IMG/VR virus record: IMGVR_UViG_3300033571_016891
Coordinates: 1 to 54,676 of that record
Length of the DNA stretch: 54,676 bases
Strand: one strand, 5' to 3'
DNA from: a virus
Shown here in pieces: positions 17,754 to 24,575 of this stretch. The notes beneath the pieces are model-generated. The model was not told the origin of the DNA and did not search any database. It was given only the letters and a program-made list of their open reading frames with translations. Every line of letters starts with the position of its first letter. Position 1 is the first letter of the stretch. A program made the translations under genes and the position numbers.

Positions 17754-18809
17754 TTATATATAAATTAACGGGCTAACTATATCAAGGCCATTTTGTATTA
17801 TTTCCCGTGCAATTGGCTCGTCACAGCTTGCAACAATAGTTCCACCAGTGCCAATAAACGACCCGCTGAGTCTAGGTACTACCGCACCAGTGCCTAATCT
17901 TAAATCCATAAAACGTGTTTGCGGCCCGGTCCATGGGACTTCCGTAGGGTTAACGCCAACACCGTTAATTTTACTATTCCAATTACCCAGCGTTCCCCAC
18001 AATTGGTTGCCATTGGCATTTGTATAATATAGCGTGTTAATCGGTACTATTTGACCACTTATATATTCACGATTGTTCCATATGCCGTTACCATTTTCGT
18101 CAAGGGTGGTCGGCACTCCGCTTATATAATAAAATATGGCCAATGTTCTAGTAGAGTTATAAACAGAATTTCCGCCGGGATAAACACCACCTCCGCCATA
18201 GTATCTAGTTGTAAATGTTGTGGGCGTGGCTTGTGATATTTGTCCAGTTATAGTTCCCGGTCCAGTAAAAATAGAATAACTTGTTAACCTTATCCGGTCT
18301 CCGGTATTATAACCATGTCTAACGTCGGTATAGTTTTGGTCATTATATGTTGATGTACTGTCGCATCTTTTCCATATTAGATCTACATACAATGGACCAC
18401 CCAAGGGTTCTTCAGGGTAAGGGCCATCTGTACCACTAAAAAGCTTAACCCTACCAACGTTATTATCTCCGAACCCCAAAACATTAGATCTTGGAGTGCC
18501 AGCAACTCCAGTATAACCTAGGCCTGATACCTGACTAACTTGCAGCGAGGGCCAATTAACCAGCCAAGGAATCGCGCCAGTTGTTGTTGAGGTTTGTAAC
18601 AGCACATCCAAATCACCGTCACCACGATAAATACTCCAAAACTCCCAATACCCGCTAGTGTTAACTTCTATATTAAAACTAGTGGTAGCGCCGTTTCTCG
18701 ATTCTACCCATGTATAAATAACCCTTCCAAATGGATAATCCCCTCGTGGTTCATTTAGGACTAAATCATATATATTATTATTTGCTATTATGCTGTTTAC
18801 GCTTGCCAT
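17754..18809 (-). CDS. Putative tail fibre/receptor-binding protein
   Basis: A 351-residue protein rich in Gly, Thr, Tyr and Asn, mostly predicted strand, without membrane segments. Near the C-terminus it has GNQLWGTLGNWNSKINGV, similar in style to the W..GNW entry motif of the neighbouring beta-repeat protein, so the two may be related or work together at the virion surface. It is the first gene of the leftward block at the strand switch, with a GTGTAATAC box 14 nt before the ATG. No enzymatic motif is seen. Confidence 0.5.
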   Translation of the reverse strand: MASVNSIIANNNIYDLVLNEPRGDYPFGRVIYTWVESRNGATTSFNIEVNTSGYWEFWSIYRGDGDLDVLLQTSTTTGAIPWLVNWPSLQVSQVSGLGYTGVAGTPRSNVLGFGDNNVGRVKLFSGTDGPYPEEPLGGPLYVDLIWKRCDSTSTYNDQNYTDVRHGYNTGDRIRLTSYSIFTGPGTITGQISQATPTTFTTRYYGGGGVYPGGNSVYNSTRTLAIFYYISGVPTTLDENGNGIWNNREYISGQIVPINTLYYTNANGNQLWGTLGNWNSKINGVGVNPTEVPWTGPQTRFMDLRLGTGAVVPRLSGSFIGTGGTIVASCDEPIAREIIQNGLDIVSPLIYI

Positions 18810-18822
18810 AGGTTTCTTGAAT

Positions 18823-18832
18823 AGTATTACAC
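18823..18832 (-). promoter_or_regulatory. Late-type GTGTAATACT box
   Basis: The minus strand reads GTGTAATACT 14 nt before the ATG at 18809. Confidence 0.45.
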
Positions 18833-18865
18833 ATGAATATTACATATACCTTATAGTAAAAGTTT

Positions 18866-18935
18866 TATTAGGGTTACTGGGATTTATTAGGGTTAGATTA
18901 GGGTTAGGTTTAGGTTAGGTTGGGTTAGGTTTACT
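18866..18935 (+). repeat. Degenerate TTAGGG-like G-rich tract
   Basis: About 70 nt built from TTAGGGTTA, TTAGGTTTAGG and similar units, with four GGG runs separated by loops of 5-8 nt in its first half. It lies exactly where leftward and rightward genes diverge. A G-quadruplex or a replication/transcription boundary element is possible. Confidence 0.6.
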
Positions 18936-19167
18936 AATTAGTCGCGCGTAGCAGTGGCGAGCTGCGGAGATTTCTGAATAATGTAGTTTTATTATTAGTG
19001 GAGATTGAAATTTGACCCTACCGGCATCTTACCCGGTCTTACAACGTCAATTTTTCGGAAAAAGGGGGGGGTATGCCTATGTGTGCGTGTTGTCATACAT
19101 ACTCACACTCAAAATAAAACAAAAATAATTCTTGCATTCTTTGCATGAATGACCCTAGTATAGACGC
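18936..19167. other. Intergenic strand-switch region
   Basis: No gene is seen in these 232 nt. They hold a GC-rich patch, a run of eight G (19064-19071), two copies of a TCWTACA-type word (19034, 19092), and at the right end the early promoter of the tiny-gene operon. Confidence 0.5.
19132..19167 (+). promoter_or_regulatory. Early promoter, predicted leaderless (18-nt spacer)
   Basis: TTGCAT, 18 nt, TAGTAT, then 6 nt and the ATG at 19168. Confidence 0.6.
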
Positions 19168-19275
19168 ATGAACAATAAGAACACGCAGACGCTCGACGAG
19201 AGGATCGCAGAGGCTAATCGTAAGGCCGCACAGATCGCCCTTGCCAACCTCAAGGCTGATCCCTTGAATCAGTAA
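19168..19275 (+). CDS. Tiny Ala/Asn-rich helical protein
   Basis: A 35-residue polar, probably helical peptide (MNNKNTQTLDERIAEANRK...). First gene of a run of seven tiny plus-strand genes (19168-20074). Its promoter has the -10 box exactly 6 nt before the ATG. Function unknown. Confidence 0.55.
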   Translation: MNNKNTQTLDERIAEANRKAAQIALANLKADPLNQ

Positions 19276-19321
19276 TAAAAAAAACTTTACAACACACCAC
19301 AAAACAACCACACTAGAACAA

Positions 19322-19435
19322 ATGAAACACCACATCAAAACGCTCCTAATCCTCATCGACTTTATCGCCTTTGGTCTTGTCGCGCTGTTTGCGGTCGGCT
19401 CGCTTGTCCTTGCAATGCAGGCTTTCTCACACTAA
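19322..19435 (+). CDS. Small single-span membrane protein
   Basis: A 37-residue peptide with one hydrophobic helix covering most of its length (LLILIDFIAFGLVALF...). Second gene of the tiny-gene operon. It is a candidate membrane-acting early peptide; function unknown. Confidence 0.5.
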   Translation: MKHHIKTLLILIDFIAFGLVALFAVGSLVLAMQAFSH

Positions 19436-19445
19436 TCTCTCTACC

Positions 19446-19541
19446 ATGAAACGCATCGCTTTCCTTGTCTTACTTACCATAATCACCATGCTTCCCTTCG
19501 CTGGTATCCTTTACTACGCTGACCAACTCTGTAACCACTAA
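19446..19541 (+). CDS. Small membrane peptide
   Basis: A 31-residue peptide, hydrophobic from residue 4 to 24 (IAFLVLLTIITMLPFAGIL). Its stop overlaps the ATG of the next gene in a TAATG junction, a sign of translational coupling. Confidence 0.5.
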   Translation: MKRIAFLVLLTIITMLPFAGILYYADQLCNH

Positions 19542-19600
19542 TGGAACTTCTTTTGATTTCTTTTGTGATTGCTGTTGCAATCTATCACAACAACGCATAG
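19541..19600 (+). CDS. 19-residue membrane peptide (MELLLI family)
   Basis: MELLLISFVIAVAIYHNNA is almost wholly one hydrophobic helix. It overlaps the previous stop codon. A related peptide beginning MELLLI lies at 26821, which supports it being real despite its length. Confidence 0.45.
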   Translation: MELLLISFVIAVAIYHNNA

Positions 19601-19609
19601 AATAAACGC

Positions 19610-19756
19610 ATGATCCTCGCCATCTACAAACTATCACAACAATTCTTCCATCGCTCTGCATACCATGGTCGCAGGGGAAACCCTGTCAGGATGTGGGTTA
19701 GCTACTATATCAGTCAGGCATTGCTTGAGACAAAGACATTCATCCAATCACGATGA
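19610..19756 (+). CDS. Small basic protein, unknown
   Basis: A 48-residue basic protein with several aromatic residues (QQFFHRSAYHGRR). Its TGA overlaps the next ATG (ATGA). Function unknown; the call rests on tight operon packing. Confidence 0.5.
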   Translation: MILAIYKLSQQFFHRSAYHGRRGNPVRMWVSYYISQALLETKTFIQSR

Positions 19757-19902
19757 ACATTGTCACACAACTGCAATGCAAGAAGGCGTTTGCCGAATGG
19801 TGCGCCCTGCATCGCATACCCATTAAGAAGTATCCTGCTTACGGCTTGCGCCTGTATGGTATATGGGAACGCAAATGGAATAGAAGGTACAACACTGTAT
19901 AA
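19753..19902 (+). CDS. Small basic protein, unknown
   Basis: A 49-residue basic protein rich in Trp, Arg and Lys (GIWERKWNRRYN near the end), suggestive of nucleic-acid or ribosome contact but with no family recognised. Overlaps the previous gene by 4 bp; the next ATG follows after 1 nt. Confidence 0.5.
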   Translation: MNIVTQLQCKKAFAEWCALHRIPIKKYPAYGLRLYGIWERKWNRRYNTV

Positions 19903-19903
19903 C

Positions 19904-20074
19904 ATGAAGAAGATCATAGTAGAATCAAGATGGAAGGGTGACACCAAGTGGAGCTATCGTGCCGAGCTAGTAGGTAGCACAGAGACCAAGGCCCTGCTAC
20001 AATACTATAAGCTTGTCGCACAAGATGAGCGGCTCAGGTGCAAGAATGAATATAGGGTAAGGCTAGTGGAATAG
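19904..20074 (+). CDS. Small protein, unknown
   Basis: A 56-residue protein (MKKIIVESRWKGDTKWSY...) with alternating strand-like and helical stretches, last gene of the tiny operon. Start at 19904 is preferred to an upstream in-frame ATG because it sits just after the previous stop. It ends next to repeat R1. Confidence 0.55.
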   Translation: MKKIIVESRWKGDTKWSYRAELVGSTETKALLQYYKLVAQDERLRCKNEYRVRLVE

Positions 20075-20075
20075 C

Positions 20076-20121
20076 TAAAGCCCTGAGAATCAACGACTTA
20101 CAACGCCGGGCCCCGCCGGGC
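20076..20121 (+). repeat. Composite hairpin/GC-block repeat R1
   Basis: Contains the right arm ATCAACGACTTAC and the block GCCGGGC-CCC-GCCGGGC. First of about 14 copies; followed by a GACAATTGT palindrome. Confidence 0.75.
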
Positions 20122-20280
20122 ATACGATGCAAGACAATTGTATGACAACATAATAAGCGAAGATGGTCGCGTGTGGCGCGGCTTTCTTCGCCGGTAGTGT
20201 CAAGCCTTTTCGCAAAAAAAAGTTTACAAAAAAGAAAAAAATATCTTCTAAAAAAGGCCGCCATGCCCTATCTTAAAACC

Positions 20281-20490
20281 ATGAAGAACAAGACCGCCCC
20301 TCTCAACTTTGACAACGTGTGCAACATCCGCACTTACCTCGCCCTTTCGATCAAGGGGGAAATCAAGTCACGACGCGAAACTGTGACTTACTGGGGCGCA
20401 TCTAGCGCAATGGCTAAACTGCACAATCAGCGTGTGCGTGACATGGTCATGGCATACAGGGCGGCGAAAGGAATCGAAATAAAGTTTTGA
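20281..20490 (+). CDS. Small early protein, copy A of a duplicated gene
   Basis: A 69-residue basic protein. It is clearly paralogous to the gene at 24303-24509: both share LNF(D/N)NVCNIRT(Y/F)LA and then EIKSRRE.V.YWGA, and RDM..AYRA near the end. A TATCTT box 6 nt before the ATG fits the leaderless pattern. The conserved Arg/Lys/Trp core suggests a small regulatory or DNA-binding protein; function unknown. Confidence 0.7.
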   Translation: MKNKTAPLNFDNVCNIRTYLALSIKGEIKSRRETVTYWGASSAMAKLHNQRVRDMVMAYRAAKGIEIKF

Positions 20491-20515
20491 CACGGCAACA
20501 CCAAAAGACGAAACT

Positions 20516-20752
20516 ATGAATATGAAAACCGACATCACACACAACACCACCTCCGAACTCATGCTCCGCGCCGTTAACGACCGCGAGCTTTCCACCCTCG
20601 TTGAGAGGAGCTTTGAGGAGTGCGACTTGGGGATCATCAAGCGTCAACTGATGAGGGCCTTTGTTTACACAGGGGCGCAGATGACGGCCTTTGAGCAGGA
20701 ATGGGCGTTGTCATACAATGAATGGTATTGGGAAAATTGCCCGAACGAATAA
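20516..20752 (+). CDS. Small acidic early protein
   Basis: A 78-residue acidic, helical protein ending in an aromatic cluster (EQEWALSYNEWYWE). It follows the previous gene by 25 nt and the next ATG starts 4 nt after its stop. Function unknown. Confidence 0.6.
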   Translation: MNMKTDITHNTTSELMLRAVNDRELSTLVERSFEECDLGIIKRQLMRAFVYTGAQMTAFEQEWALSYNEWYWENCPNE

Positions 20753-20756
20753 TCAC

Positions 20757-20888
20757 ATGAACACCGAACGCTTTGTCATACAAGTGAAAGACATCCGCAA
20801 GCGTCAACGCTTTGCACCCCTGCAGAAGTTAATTGCTTCAAAAAAGCTCTATAAAAGGAGAGCTAAACATCGGGCCGAACGGGATTAA
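20757..20888 (+). CDS. Small Lys/Arg-rich protein
   Basis: A 43-residue strongly basic peptide (KDIRKRQRFAPLQKL, then KKLYKRRAKHRAERD). Probably binds nucleic acid; function unknown. Start chosen at the ATG just after the previous stop. Repeat R2 follows. Confidence 0.5.
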   Translation: MNTERFVIQVKDIRKRQRFAPLQKLIASKKLYKRRAKHRAERD

Positions 20889-20890
20889 CA

Positions 20891-20936
20891 CAAAGCCCTG
20901 ATAATCAACGACTTACGAAGCCGGGCCCCGCCGGGC
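20891..20936 (+). repeat. Composite hairpin/GC-block repeat R2
   Basis: TGATAATCAACGACTTAC followed by the GCCGGGC direct repeat. Downstream on the minus strand lies TTGACA, 18 nt, TATAAC (20963-20992), a possible antisense promoter reading back through the block. Confidence 0.75.
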
Positions 20937-21035
20937 GCGCGTTGTCTTACAATCTCTTACTTGTTATATCATAGTTGCTCAGCCAGTGTCAAGCATTTTC
21001 TGCAAAAAAAATTTAAAAAAACAAAAAAATACCTG

Positions 21036-21070
21036 TTGCTTTTCTCATGGGCGCATGATACATTTTAATC
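21036..21070 (+). promoter_or_regulatory. Early promoter, predicted leaderless
   Basis: TTGCTT, 17 nt, TACATT, 6 nt, then ATG at 21071. Confidence 0.55.
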
Positions 21071-21289
21071 ATGAAAACGAAACTGACACTAAACGGAAGG
21101 GAAGTTGATTCCCAGTCAATCAACATTGAAGGCGTGAATCGCGCTGACTATCCAGACTTCGCAGATGCCTTCATCGGTGAGGCGGTTTGGATGAACGATG
21201 GAACTGCCTTGGATGACGAGGAGTTAGAGCAACTCACCGAGGAAAATGGCGAACTGGTAAACCAGTTGGCGCATGAAAACTTTTTCTAA
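21071..21289 (+). CDS. Conserved small acidic phage-type protein
   Basis: A 72-residue acidic protein: LTLNGREVDSQSINIEGV, then DYPDFADAFI.EA and DDEELEQLTEENGELV. The order strand-strand-DYPDF-acidic helix is familiar from small hypothetical proteins of bacteria and phages, with no known function. It has its own predicted leaderless promoter. Confidence 0.65.
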   Translation: MKTKLTLNGREVDSQSINIEGVNRADYPDFADAFIGEAVWMNDGTALDDEELEQLTEENGELVNQLAHENFF

Positions 21290-21296
21290 TCTCCTG

Positions 21297-21330
21297 TTGA
21301 CAAAATCGCAAAAACTGAAATAATCAAATC
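21297..21330 (+). promoter_or_regulatory. Early promoter, predicted leaderless (16-nt spacer)
   Basis: TTGACA, 16 nt, AATAAT, 6 nt, then ATG at 21331. Confidence 0.5.
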
Positions 21331-21642
21331 ATGAACAACACGAACACCAAAGAAGCAATCAGGGAACAGGCAAAGCAGAAACTCGCCGCGCTTGTGGTTG
21401 GCAAGGTCTACTCTCACGAAAACGAAACTTTCGTTTACGAGGGCGACGACCGCGCAACTCTTCGCAACATGTCGGTTTCTAGCGGTGATGTTCCGTTGCT
21501 TCGGCATGACGGAAATCTGGTGAACATGTCTGTCCTCCTTGGTCTCAAGGAGTCTTACATGAGCAGGGAGGAGTTTGATGCGTCTTACAGCAACACCTCT
21601 AACGCCATGACTGAATGGTGCCACAAAAACAATCAATACTAA
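21331..21642 (+). CDS. Small early protein, unknown
   Basis: A 103-residue soluble protein with a helical N-terminus (KEAIREQAKQKLAALVVGKV) followed by a strand-rich centre (ETFVYEGDDRATLRNMSVS). No family recognised. It follows the 72-residue gene by 41 nt and has its own TTGACA/AATAAT promoter. Confidence 0.6.
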   Translation: MNNTNTKEAIREQAKQKLAALVVGKVYSHENETFVYEGDDRATLRNMSVSSGDVPLLRHDGNLVNMSVLLGLKESYMSREEFDASYSNTSNAMTEWCHKNNQY

Positions 21643-21653
21643 TATAATATAAC

Positions 21654-21755
21654 ATGAGCCTACATAGAATCTCACTACATATAAATTGCTTGATTAATAG
21701 GCCAAAAAATTGGCGTTTCTACATGTTAGGTATTCTGAGAGAGCTGTCTCTATAA
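21654..21755 (+). CDS. Doubtful 33-residue ORF
   Basis: MSLHRISLHINCLI... follows the previous gene by 11 nt, but it overlaps a small terminator-like hairpin (GCCAA-AAAA-TTGGC at 21701-21714), so this stretch may be the 3' untranslated end instead. Confidence 0.25.
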   Translation: MSLHRISLHINCLINRPKNWRFYMLGILRELSL

Positions 21756-21798
21756 AGTGTTGAGGATCAGGGACTTACAGAGCCCGGCCCCGCCGGGC
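21752..21798 (+). repeat. Composite hairpin/GC-block repeat R3
   Basis: TTGAGGATCAGGGACTTAC plus a hybrid block (GCCCGGC-CCC-GCCGGGC). A strong minus-strand promoter (TTGACT, 17 nt, TATACT at 21828-21800) ends right at its edge. Confidence 0.7.
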
Positions 21799-21870
21799 AA
21801 GTATACTGTAAGACAAGCGAGTAGTCAAGTATAAAATAAAAAATAATTTTTAATTTGATGAAAGTTTTTA

Positions 21871-21904
21871 TTGCGTTCTGGTGGCCTCTTGCTATTCTGT
21901 ATCT
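21871..21904 (+). promoter_or_regulatory. Early promoter, predicted leaderless (16-nt spacer)
   Basis: TTGCGT, 16 nt, TATTCT, 6 nt, then ATG at 21905. Confidence 0.55.
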
Positions 21905-22180
21905 ATGAACAACATCAACACCACCACCGATCTCACCGCCGCCTCTGTCGTTCTCGACGACCTCCTTTGTCGTCAGCAATGCGAGGAGGTTTACGAGCCC
22001 ACACACGCAGAGCTGCAAGCCCGTGAGGACGCGATCCATGCGCGTGAAATGGCGGAATACGAGGCGAGTATGATGGAGGCAGATAAGGCCGCTTGTCCTA
22101 CAGCGGAAGACCCCGTAGACCTCTATGGGGGCGACGACTACTACAACGAGTATATAGAAGGAGATCAGGGGGAGTGGTAA
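21905..22180 (+). CDS. Small acidic helical early protein
   Basis: A 91-residue, strongly acidic, Ala/Glu-rich protein with a long helix (HAELQAREDAIHAREMAEYE) and an acidic C-terminal tail rich in Asp, Glu and Tyr. Acidic small proteins in early regions often mimic DNA or inhibit host enzymes, but nothing specific is shown here. The start is set by the promoter geometry (-10 box 6 nt upstream). Confidence 0.6.
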   Translation: MNNINTTTDLTAASVVLDDLLCRQQCEEVYEPTHAELQAREDAIHAREMAEYEASMMEADKAACPTAEDPVDLYGGDDYYNEYIEGDQGEW

Positions 22181-22223
22181 ATCCATAATAGCCAAGCACT
22201 TACAGCGCCCGGCCCCGCCCGGC
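22177..22223 (+). repeat. Composite hairpin/GC-block repeat R4
   Basis: Right arm CACTTACAGC and the mirror block GCCCGGC-CCC-GCCCGGC, followed by TTGTCATACA. It overlaps the stop codon of the preceding gene. Confidence 0.7.
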
Positions 22224-22302
22224 GCGCGTTGTCATACATTCTCGCACCACGTGTTGTCAAGCCATTTCTCCCATCCGGTCGAAATTTTTTTATAAATAAT
22301 TA

Positions 22303-22336
22303 TTGCACACGGATCCCTTTGTGGTATTCTCTAATC
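22303..22336 (+). promoter_or_regulatory. Early promoter, predicted leaderless (16-nt spacer)
   Basis: TTGCAC, 16 nt, TATTCT, 6 nt, then ATG at 22337. Confidence 0.55.
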
Positions 22337-22468
22337 ATGGAAAACGAAATGAACCCGAAGGAACTAGCAATGGATGATCTCGCCGCCTATGCCGCCGAAT
22401 ACGAGGCATGGATTGACGAGATGGAAAAACTCGTCGCAGAGCATGGCAACCCGAATGCTTGGTTCTGA
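22337..22468 (+). CDS. Small acidic early peptide
   Basis: A 43-residue acidic helical peptide (ELAMDDLAAYAAEYEAWIDE). The start follows a -10 box by 6 nt. First gene of a seven-gene run to 24134. Function unknown. Confidence 0.55.
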   Translation: MENEMNPKELAMDDLAAYAAEYEAWIDEMEKLVAEHGNPNAWF

Positions 22469-22471
22469 TAC

Positions 22472-22506
22472 TTGACAACTGAATAAAAATCCTTTTTAAT
22501 TACTTT
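22472..22506 (+). promoter_or_regulatory. Early promoter, predicted leaderless
   Basis: TTGACA, 17 nt, TTTAAT, 6 nt, then ATG at 22507. It starts 3 nt after the previous stop codon. Confidence 0.6.
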
Positions 22507-22773
22507 ATGAAAAACACCACAAAGCAAATCGGTATCATCGCAATCGTCGCCCTCTCCTTTGGACTGGTTGACTCACTCGCAACTTCCCTCTACTGGCGGC
22601 ATCTCGCCATTAAGCACGGCGCGGCATTCTATGAAACAAATAGCTGGGGCATTCCTAGCTTCAAATGGAACGATGTCTCGTTCGCACAAGCTCCGTTTCA
22701 AGACGGCACTTACTATTCAAAGAAAATGGAAGAGGCTGAAAGCAAGCGCGTCCGTTCCCTTGGTATCAAATAA
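22507..22773 (+). CDS. Small membrane-anchored early protein
   Basis: An 88-residue protein with one N-terminal hydrophobic segment (about residues 8-28, IGIIAIVALSFGLVDSLATS), which could be an anchor or a signal sequence, and a polar domain ending KKMEEAESKRVRSLGIK. Function unknown. Confidence 0.6.
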   Translation: MKNTTKQIGIIAIVALSFGLVDSLATSLYWRHLAIKHGAAFYETNSWGIPSFKWNDVSFAQAPFQDGTYYSKKMEEAESKRVRSLGIK

Positions 22774-22782
22774 GAAAACAAT

Positions 22783-22989
22783 ATGACTAAAAAACACTTC
22801 ATTAAAATAGCTTCAAAGATAAAGCCCCTAATGGAAAGTGGGGAAGTGGATTACTGGAAGGGTAGAGAGATGATTGATGCCCTCTGTGATACCTTCAAGG
22901 ACATTAATCCAAACTTCAACCAAGCAACATTCAAAAAAGCGTGTGCATATGATTCCTTGCACAATGCAATCAATAGCCTTAAAGTCTAA
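22783..22989 (+). CDS. Small early protein, unknown
   Basis: A 68-residue basic helical protein (MTKKHFIKIASKIKPLMES...). It follows the membrane-anchored protein by 9 nt, so it is in the same transcript. No family recognised. Confidence 0.6.
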   Translation: MTKKHFIKIASKIKPLMESGEVDYWKGREMIDALCDTFKDINPNFNQATFKKACAYDSLHNAINSLKV

Positions 22990-22999
22990 AAATAATAAT

Positions 23000-23227
23000 A
23001 TGATTAAAAACAATTTTAATAAAATGGATTTTGATCTTATGCTTAATGCCTTTGAAGAGGCAACGGCAAATGTTCCTCGCCGTGAGATGGTAAAGAAACT
23101 CCTGCAAATACAGGTTGAGCGTGATGCGGCAATTACCTTTGGCCTTGCGTTCTGCGAGACTACCGGCAATGTCTCTGGACTGATTAACGACTTCCGCGCA
23201 TTCGCAAGGGCAATCGGAGAGGCTTGA
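23000..23227 (+). CDS. Small helical early protein
   Basis: A 75-residue helical protein (FDLMLNAFEEATANVPRREM then KKLLQIQVERDAAITFGLAF). The ATG at 23000 is chosen because it directly follows the previous stop by 10 nt. Its TGA lies within the TTGACA of the next promoter. Function unknown. Confidence 0.6.
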   Translation: MIKNNFNKMDFDLMLNAFEEATANVPRREMVKKLLQIQVERDAAITFGLAFCETTGNVSGLINDFRAFARAIGEA

Positions 23228-23258
23228 CACTATAACCAAAAAATATACTCATCATAGT

Positions 23259-23465
23259 ATGAAAAACAAGAAAGCCCCAACAGCCCTAACAAAGGAAGAG
23301 ATTGCCGACCTTATCATTTCTTCTATTACTGATTACGATGTAGGCTGGGCTACACTTGCAAACCCAGTTGTCACTTCCAACGCAAAGATGACCAGATTCT
23401 TTATCGAATCGACTCAATGGAATACAGCCGATCAGAAGTTTAAGATTACCATCGAAGAGGCTTGA
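23259..23465 (+). CDS. Small early protein, unknown
   Basis: A 68-residue protein with a helical N-terminus (TKEEIADLIISSITDYDVGW) and strand-like C-terminus. Upstream TTGACA, 17 nt, a weak ACTCAT box and 6 nt fit the leaderless geometry. Its own 3' end and following spacer (GAGGCTTGACC...ATAACCAAAAAATA) nearly copy the spacer before it, a local duplication of the promoter. Confidence 0.55.
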   Translation: MKNKKAPTALTKEEIADLIISSITDYDVGWATLANPVVTSNAKMTRFFIESTQWNTADQKFKITIEEA

Positions 23466-23496
23466 CCCCATAACCAAAAAATACTTTAATAAGATT
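23462..23496 (+). promoter_or_regulatory. Early promoter, predicted leaderless
   Basis: TTGACC, 17 nt, TTTAAT, 6 nt, then ATG at 23497. The TTGA overlaps the stop codon of the gene before. Confidence 0.6.
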
Positions 23497-23715
23497 ATGA
23501 ACAAGGAACTCTCTGAAAAAATTGTATTACTCATGAGTGCAGTTTGTCTTGGGGGATTAATTGTATTCCTTAACGCTGTTCTGGTAGCCTTTCTCTGGAA
23601 CTGGCTAATGCCCGCAATTTTCGGAATCAAGACGATTACCTATCTCCAAGCGATAGGCATTACTTGGCTTGCTCAAATACTTTTTAAGTCTAGCAATTCA
23701 AATAAAAATAGCTAA
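23497..23715 (+). CDS. Small membrane protein
   Basis: A 72-residue protein with two hydrophobic helices (about residues 8-28 and 45-64) and a short basic, Asn-rich tail. Likely inner-membrane. Function unknown. Confidence 0.6.
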   Translation: MNKELSEKIVLLMSAVCLGGLIVFLNAVLVAFLWNWLMPAIFGIKTITYLQAIGITWLAQILFKSSNSNKNS

Positions 23716-23719
23716 TACT

Positions 23720-23893
23720 ATGACTATGACAGACCCCAACCACGACGAAAACGAACCCGAAATCTACAACGATGAGCATGAGCTTGGTCATACGCCGAGA
23801 GACATGGACGAACCACGGGAGAGTCAGCCAGACGATTATCTGGATGCATCCTATGAAGATCGTTTTGATATAGGAGATGATTATGGAGTTTAA
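23720..23893 (+). CDS. Small very acidic protein
   Basis: A 57-residue protein dominated by Asp, Glu, Pro and His (DPNHDENEPEIYNDEHE). Likely disordered. The 3' end overlaps the next gene. Function unknown; strong negative charge would suit a DNA mimic, which is only a guess. Confidence 0.5.
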   Translation: MTMTDPNHDENEPEIYNDEHELGHTPRDMDEPRESQPDDYLDASYEDRFDIGDDYGV

Positions 23894-24134
23894 TCTTGAA
23901 GAACTTTTGGAAAGGGTGGATCCCGATGTTCTCAAGGCAGACGGCTTTGATGATGCGGTAATCGGCGTTGCTTCTCGTTGCGGTTCCGTTGATGTTCTGG
24001 CATACGATGTCGAGAAAATAATTCTCAAACTAATGTTGGACGGAATGAGTCGCGAAGAGGCTGAAGAATACTTTGAATTTAACATCCTTGGCGCATATGT
24101 CGGAGAGTATACGCCAGTATTCATAAGTCGCTGA
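23883..24134 (+). CDS. Small acidic early protein
   Basis: An 83-residue acidic helical protein (LEELLERVDPDVLKADGF ...). The ATG at 23883 is favoured over 23877 because an AGGAG Shine-Dalgarno sits 6 nt before it, one of few clear ribosome sites in this island. It overlaps the previous gene and its TGA is part of the left arm of repeat R5. Confidence 0.6.
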   Translation: MEFNLEELLERVDPDVLKADGFDDAVIGVASRCGSVDVLAYDVEKIILKLMLDGMSREEAEEYFEFNILGAYVGEYTPVFISR

Positions 24135-24168
24135 TAATCAAAGGGTTACAGCGCCCGGCCCCGCCCGG
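24124..24168 (+). repeat. Composite hairpin/GC-block repeat R5
   Basis: ATAAGTCGCTGATAATCA, then GGGTTACAGC and the block GCCCGGC-CCC-GCCCGG. A minus-strand promoter TTGACA, 17 nt, TATAAG lies just beyond (24225-24197). Confidence 0.75.
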
Positions 24169-24302
24169 TAAACAATGCAAGACAATTGTCATACATCTTA
24201 TATCATAGTGCGCGAATCTTGTCAAGCCTTTTCGCAAAAAAAAGTTTCGCCTAGCCGCATTTTTTTCTGGGTTTTTTTGTGGGCGCATAGTATTCTTTAA
24301 TC

Positions 24303-24509
24303 ATGAAAAAGAAAGCATCCCTCAACTTCAACAATGTCTGCAACATCCGCACCTTCCTCGCGATTTCAATTCAGAACGAAATCAAGAGCCGTCGCGAAGC
24401 GGTGAAATACTGGGGCGCGACTAGCGGACTTGTGAAGCTACAGAACAACCGCATCCGCGACATGATCGGCGCATATAGGGCATCACAAAGCATCGAAATC
24501 GTCTCTTGA
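24303..24509 (+). CDS. Small early protein, copy B of a duplicated gene
   Basis: A 68-residue basic protein paralogous to 20281-20490, sharing NVCNIRTFLA, EIKSRREAV, YWGA and RDMIGAYRA-type blocks. A TATTCT box 6 nt before the ATG fits the leaderless pattern, and the promoter surroundings (GGGCGCAT..) match those of the 21071 gene. Function unknown. Confidence 0.7.
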   Translation: MKKKASLNFNNVCNIRTFLAISIQNEIKSRREAVKYWGATSGLVKLQNNRIRDMIGAYRASQSIEIVS

Positions 24510-24575
24510 CACCACGCACAAAAATTGTAAAAATAGAATCACACTAAACACCAACACAACCAACAAAACAAAACA

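Noticed and set aside
20034-24225. Conserved minus-strand mini-ORFs across the GC blocks (peptides like TIVLHC.PGGAGR)
   Set aside because: The peptide similarity follows from the DNA repeat; R1 lacks an ATG, other copies break the frame, and no ribosome site is seen.
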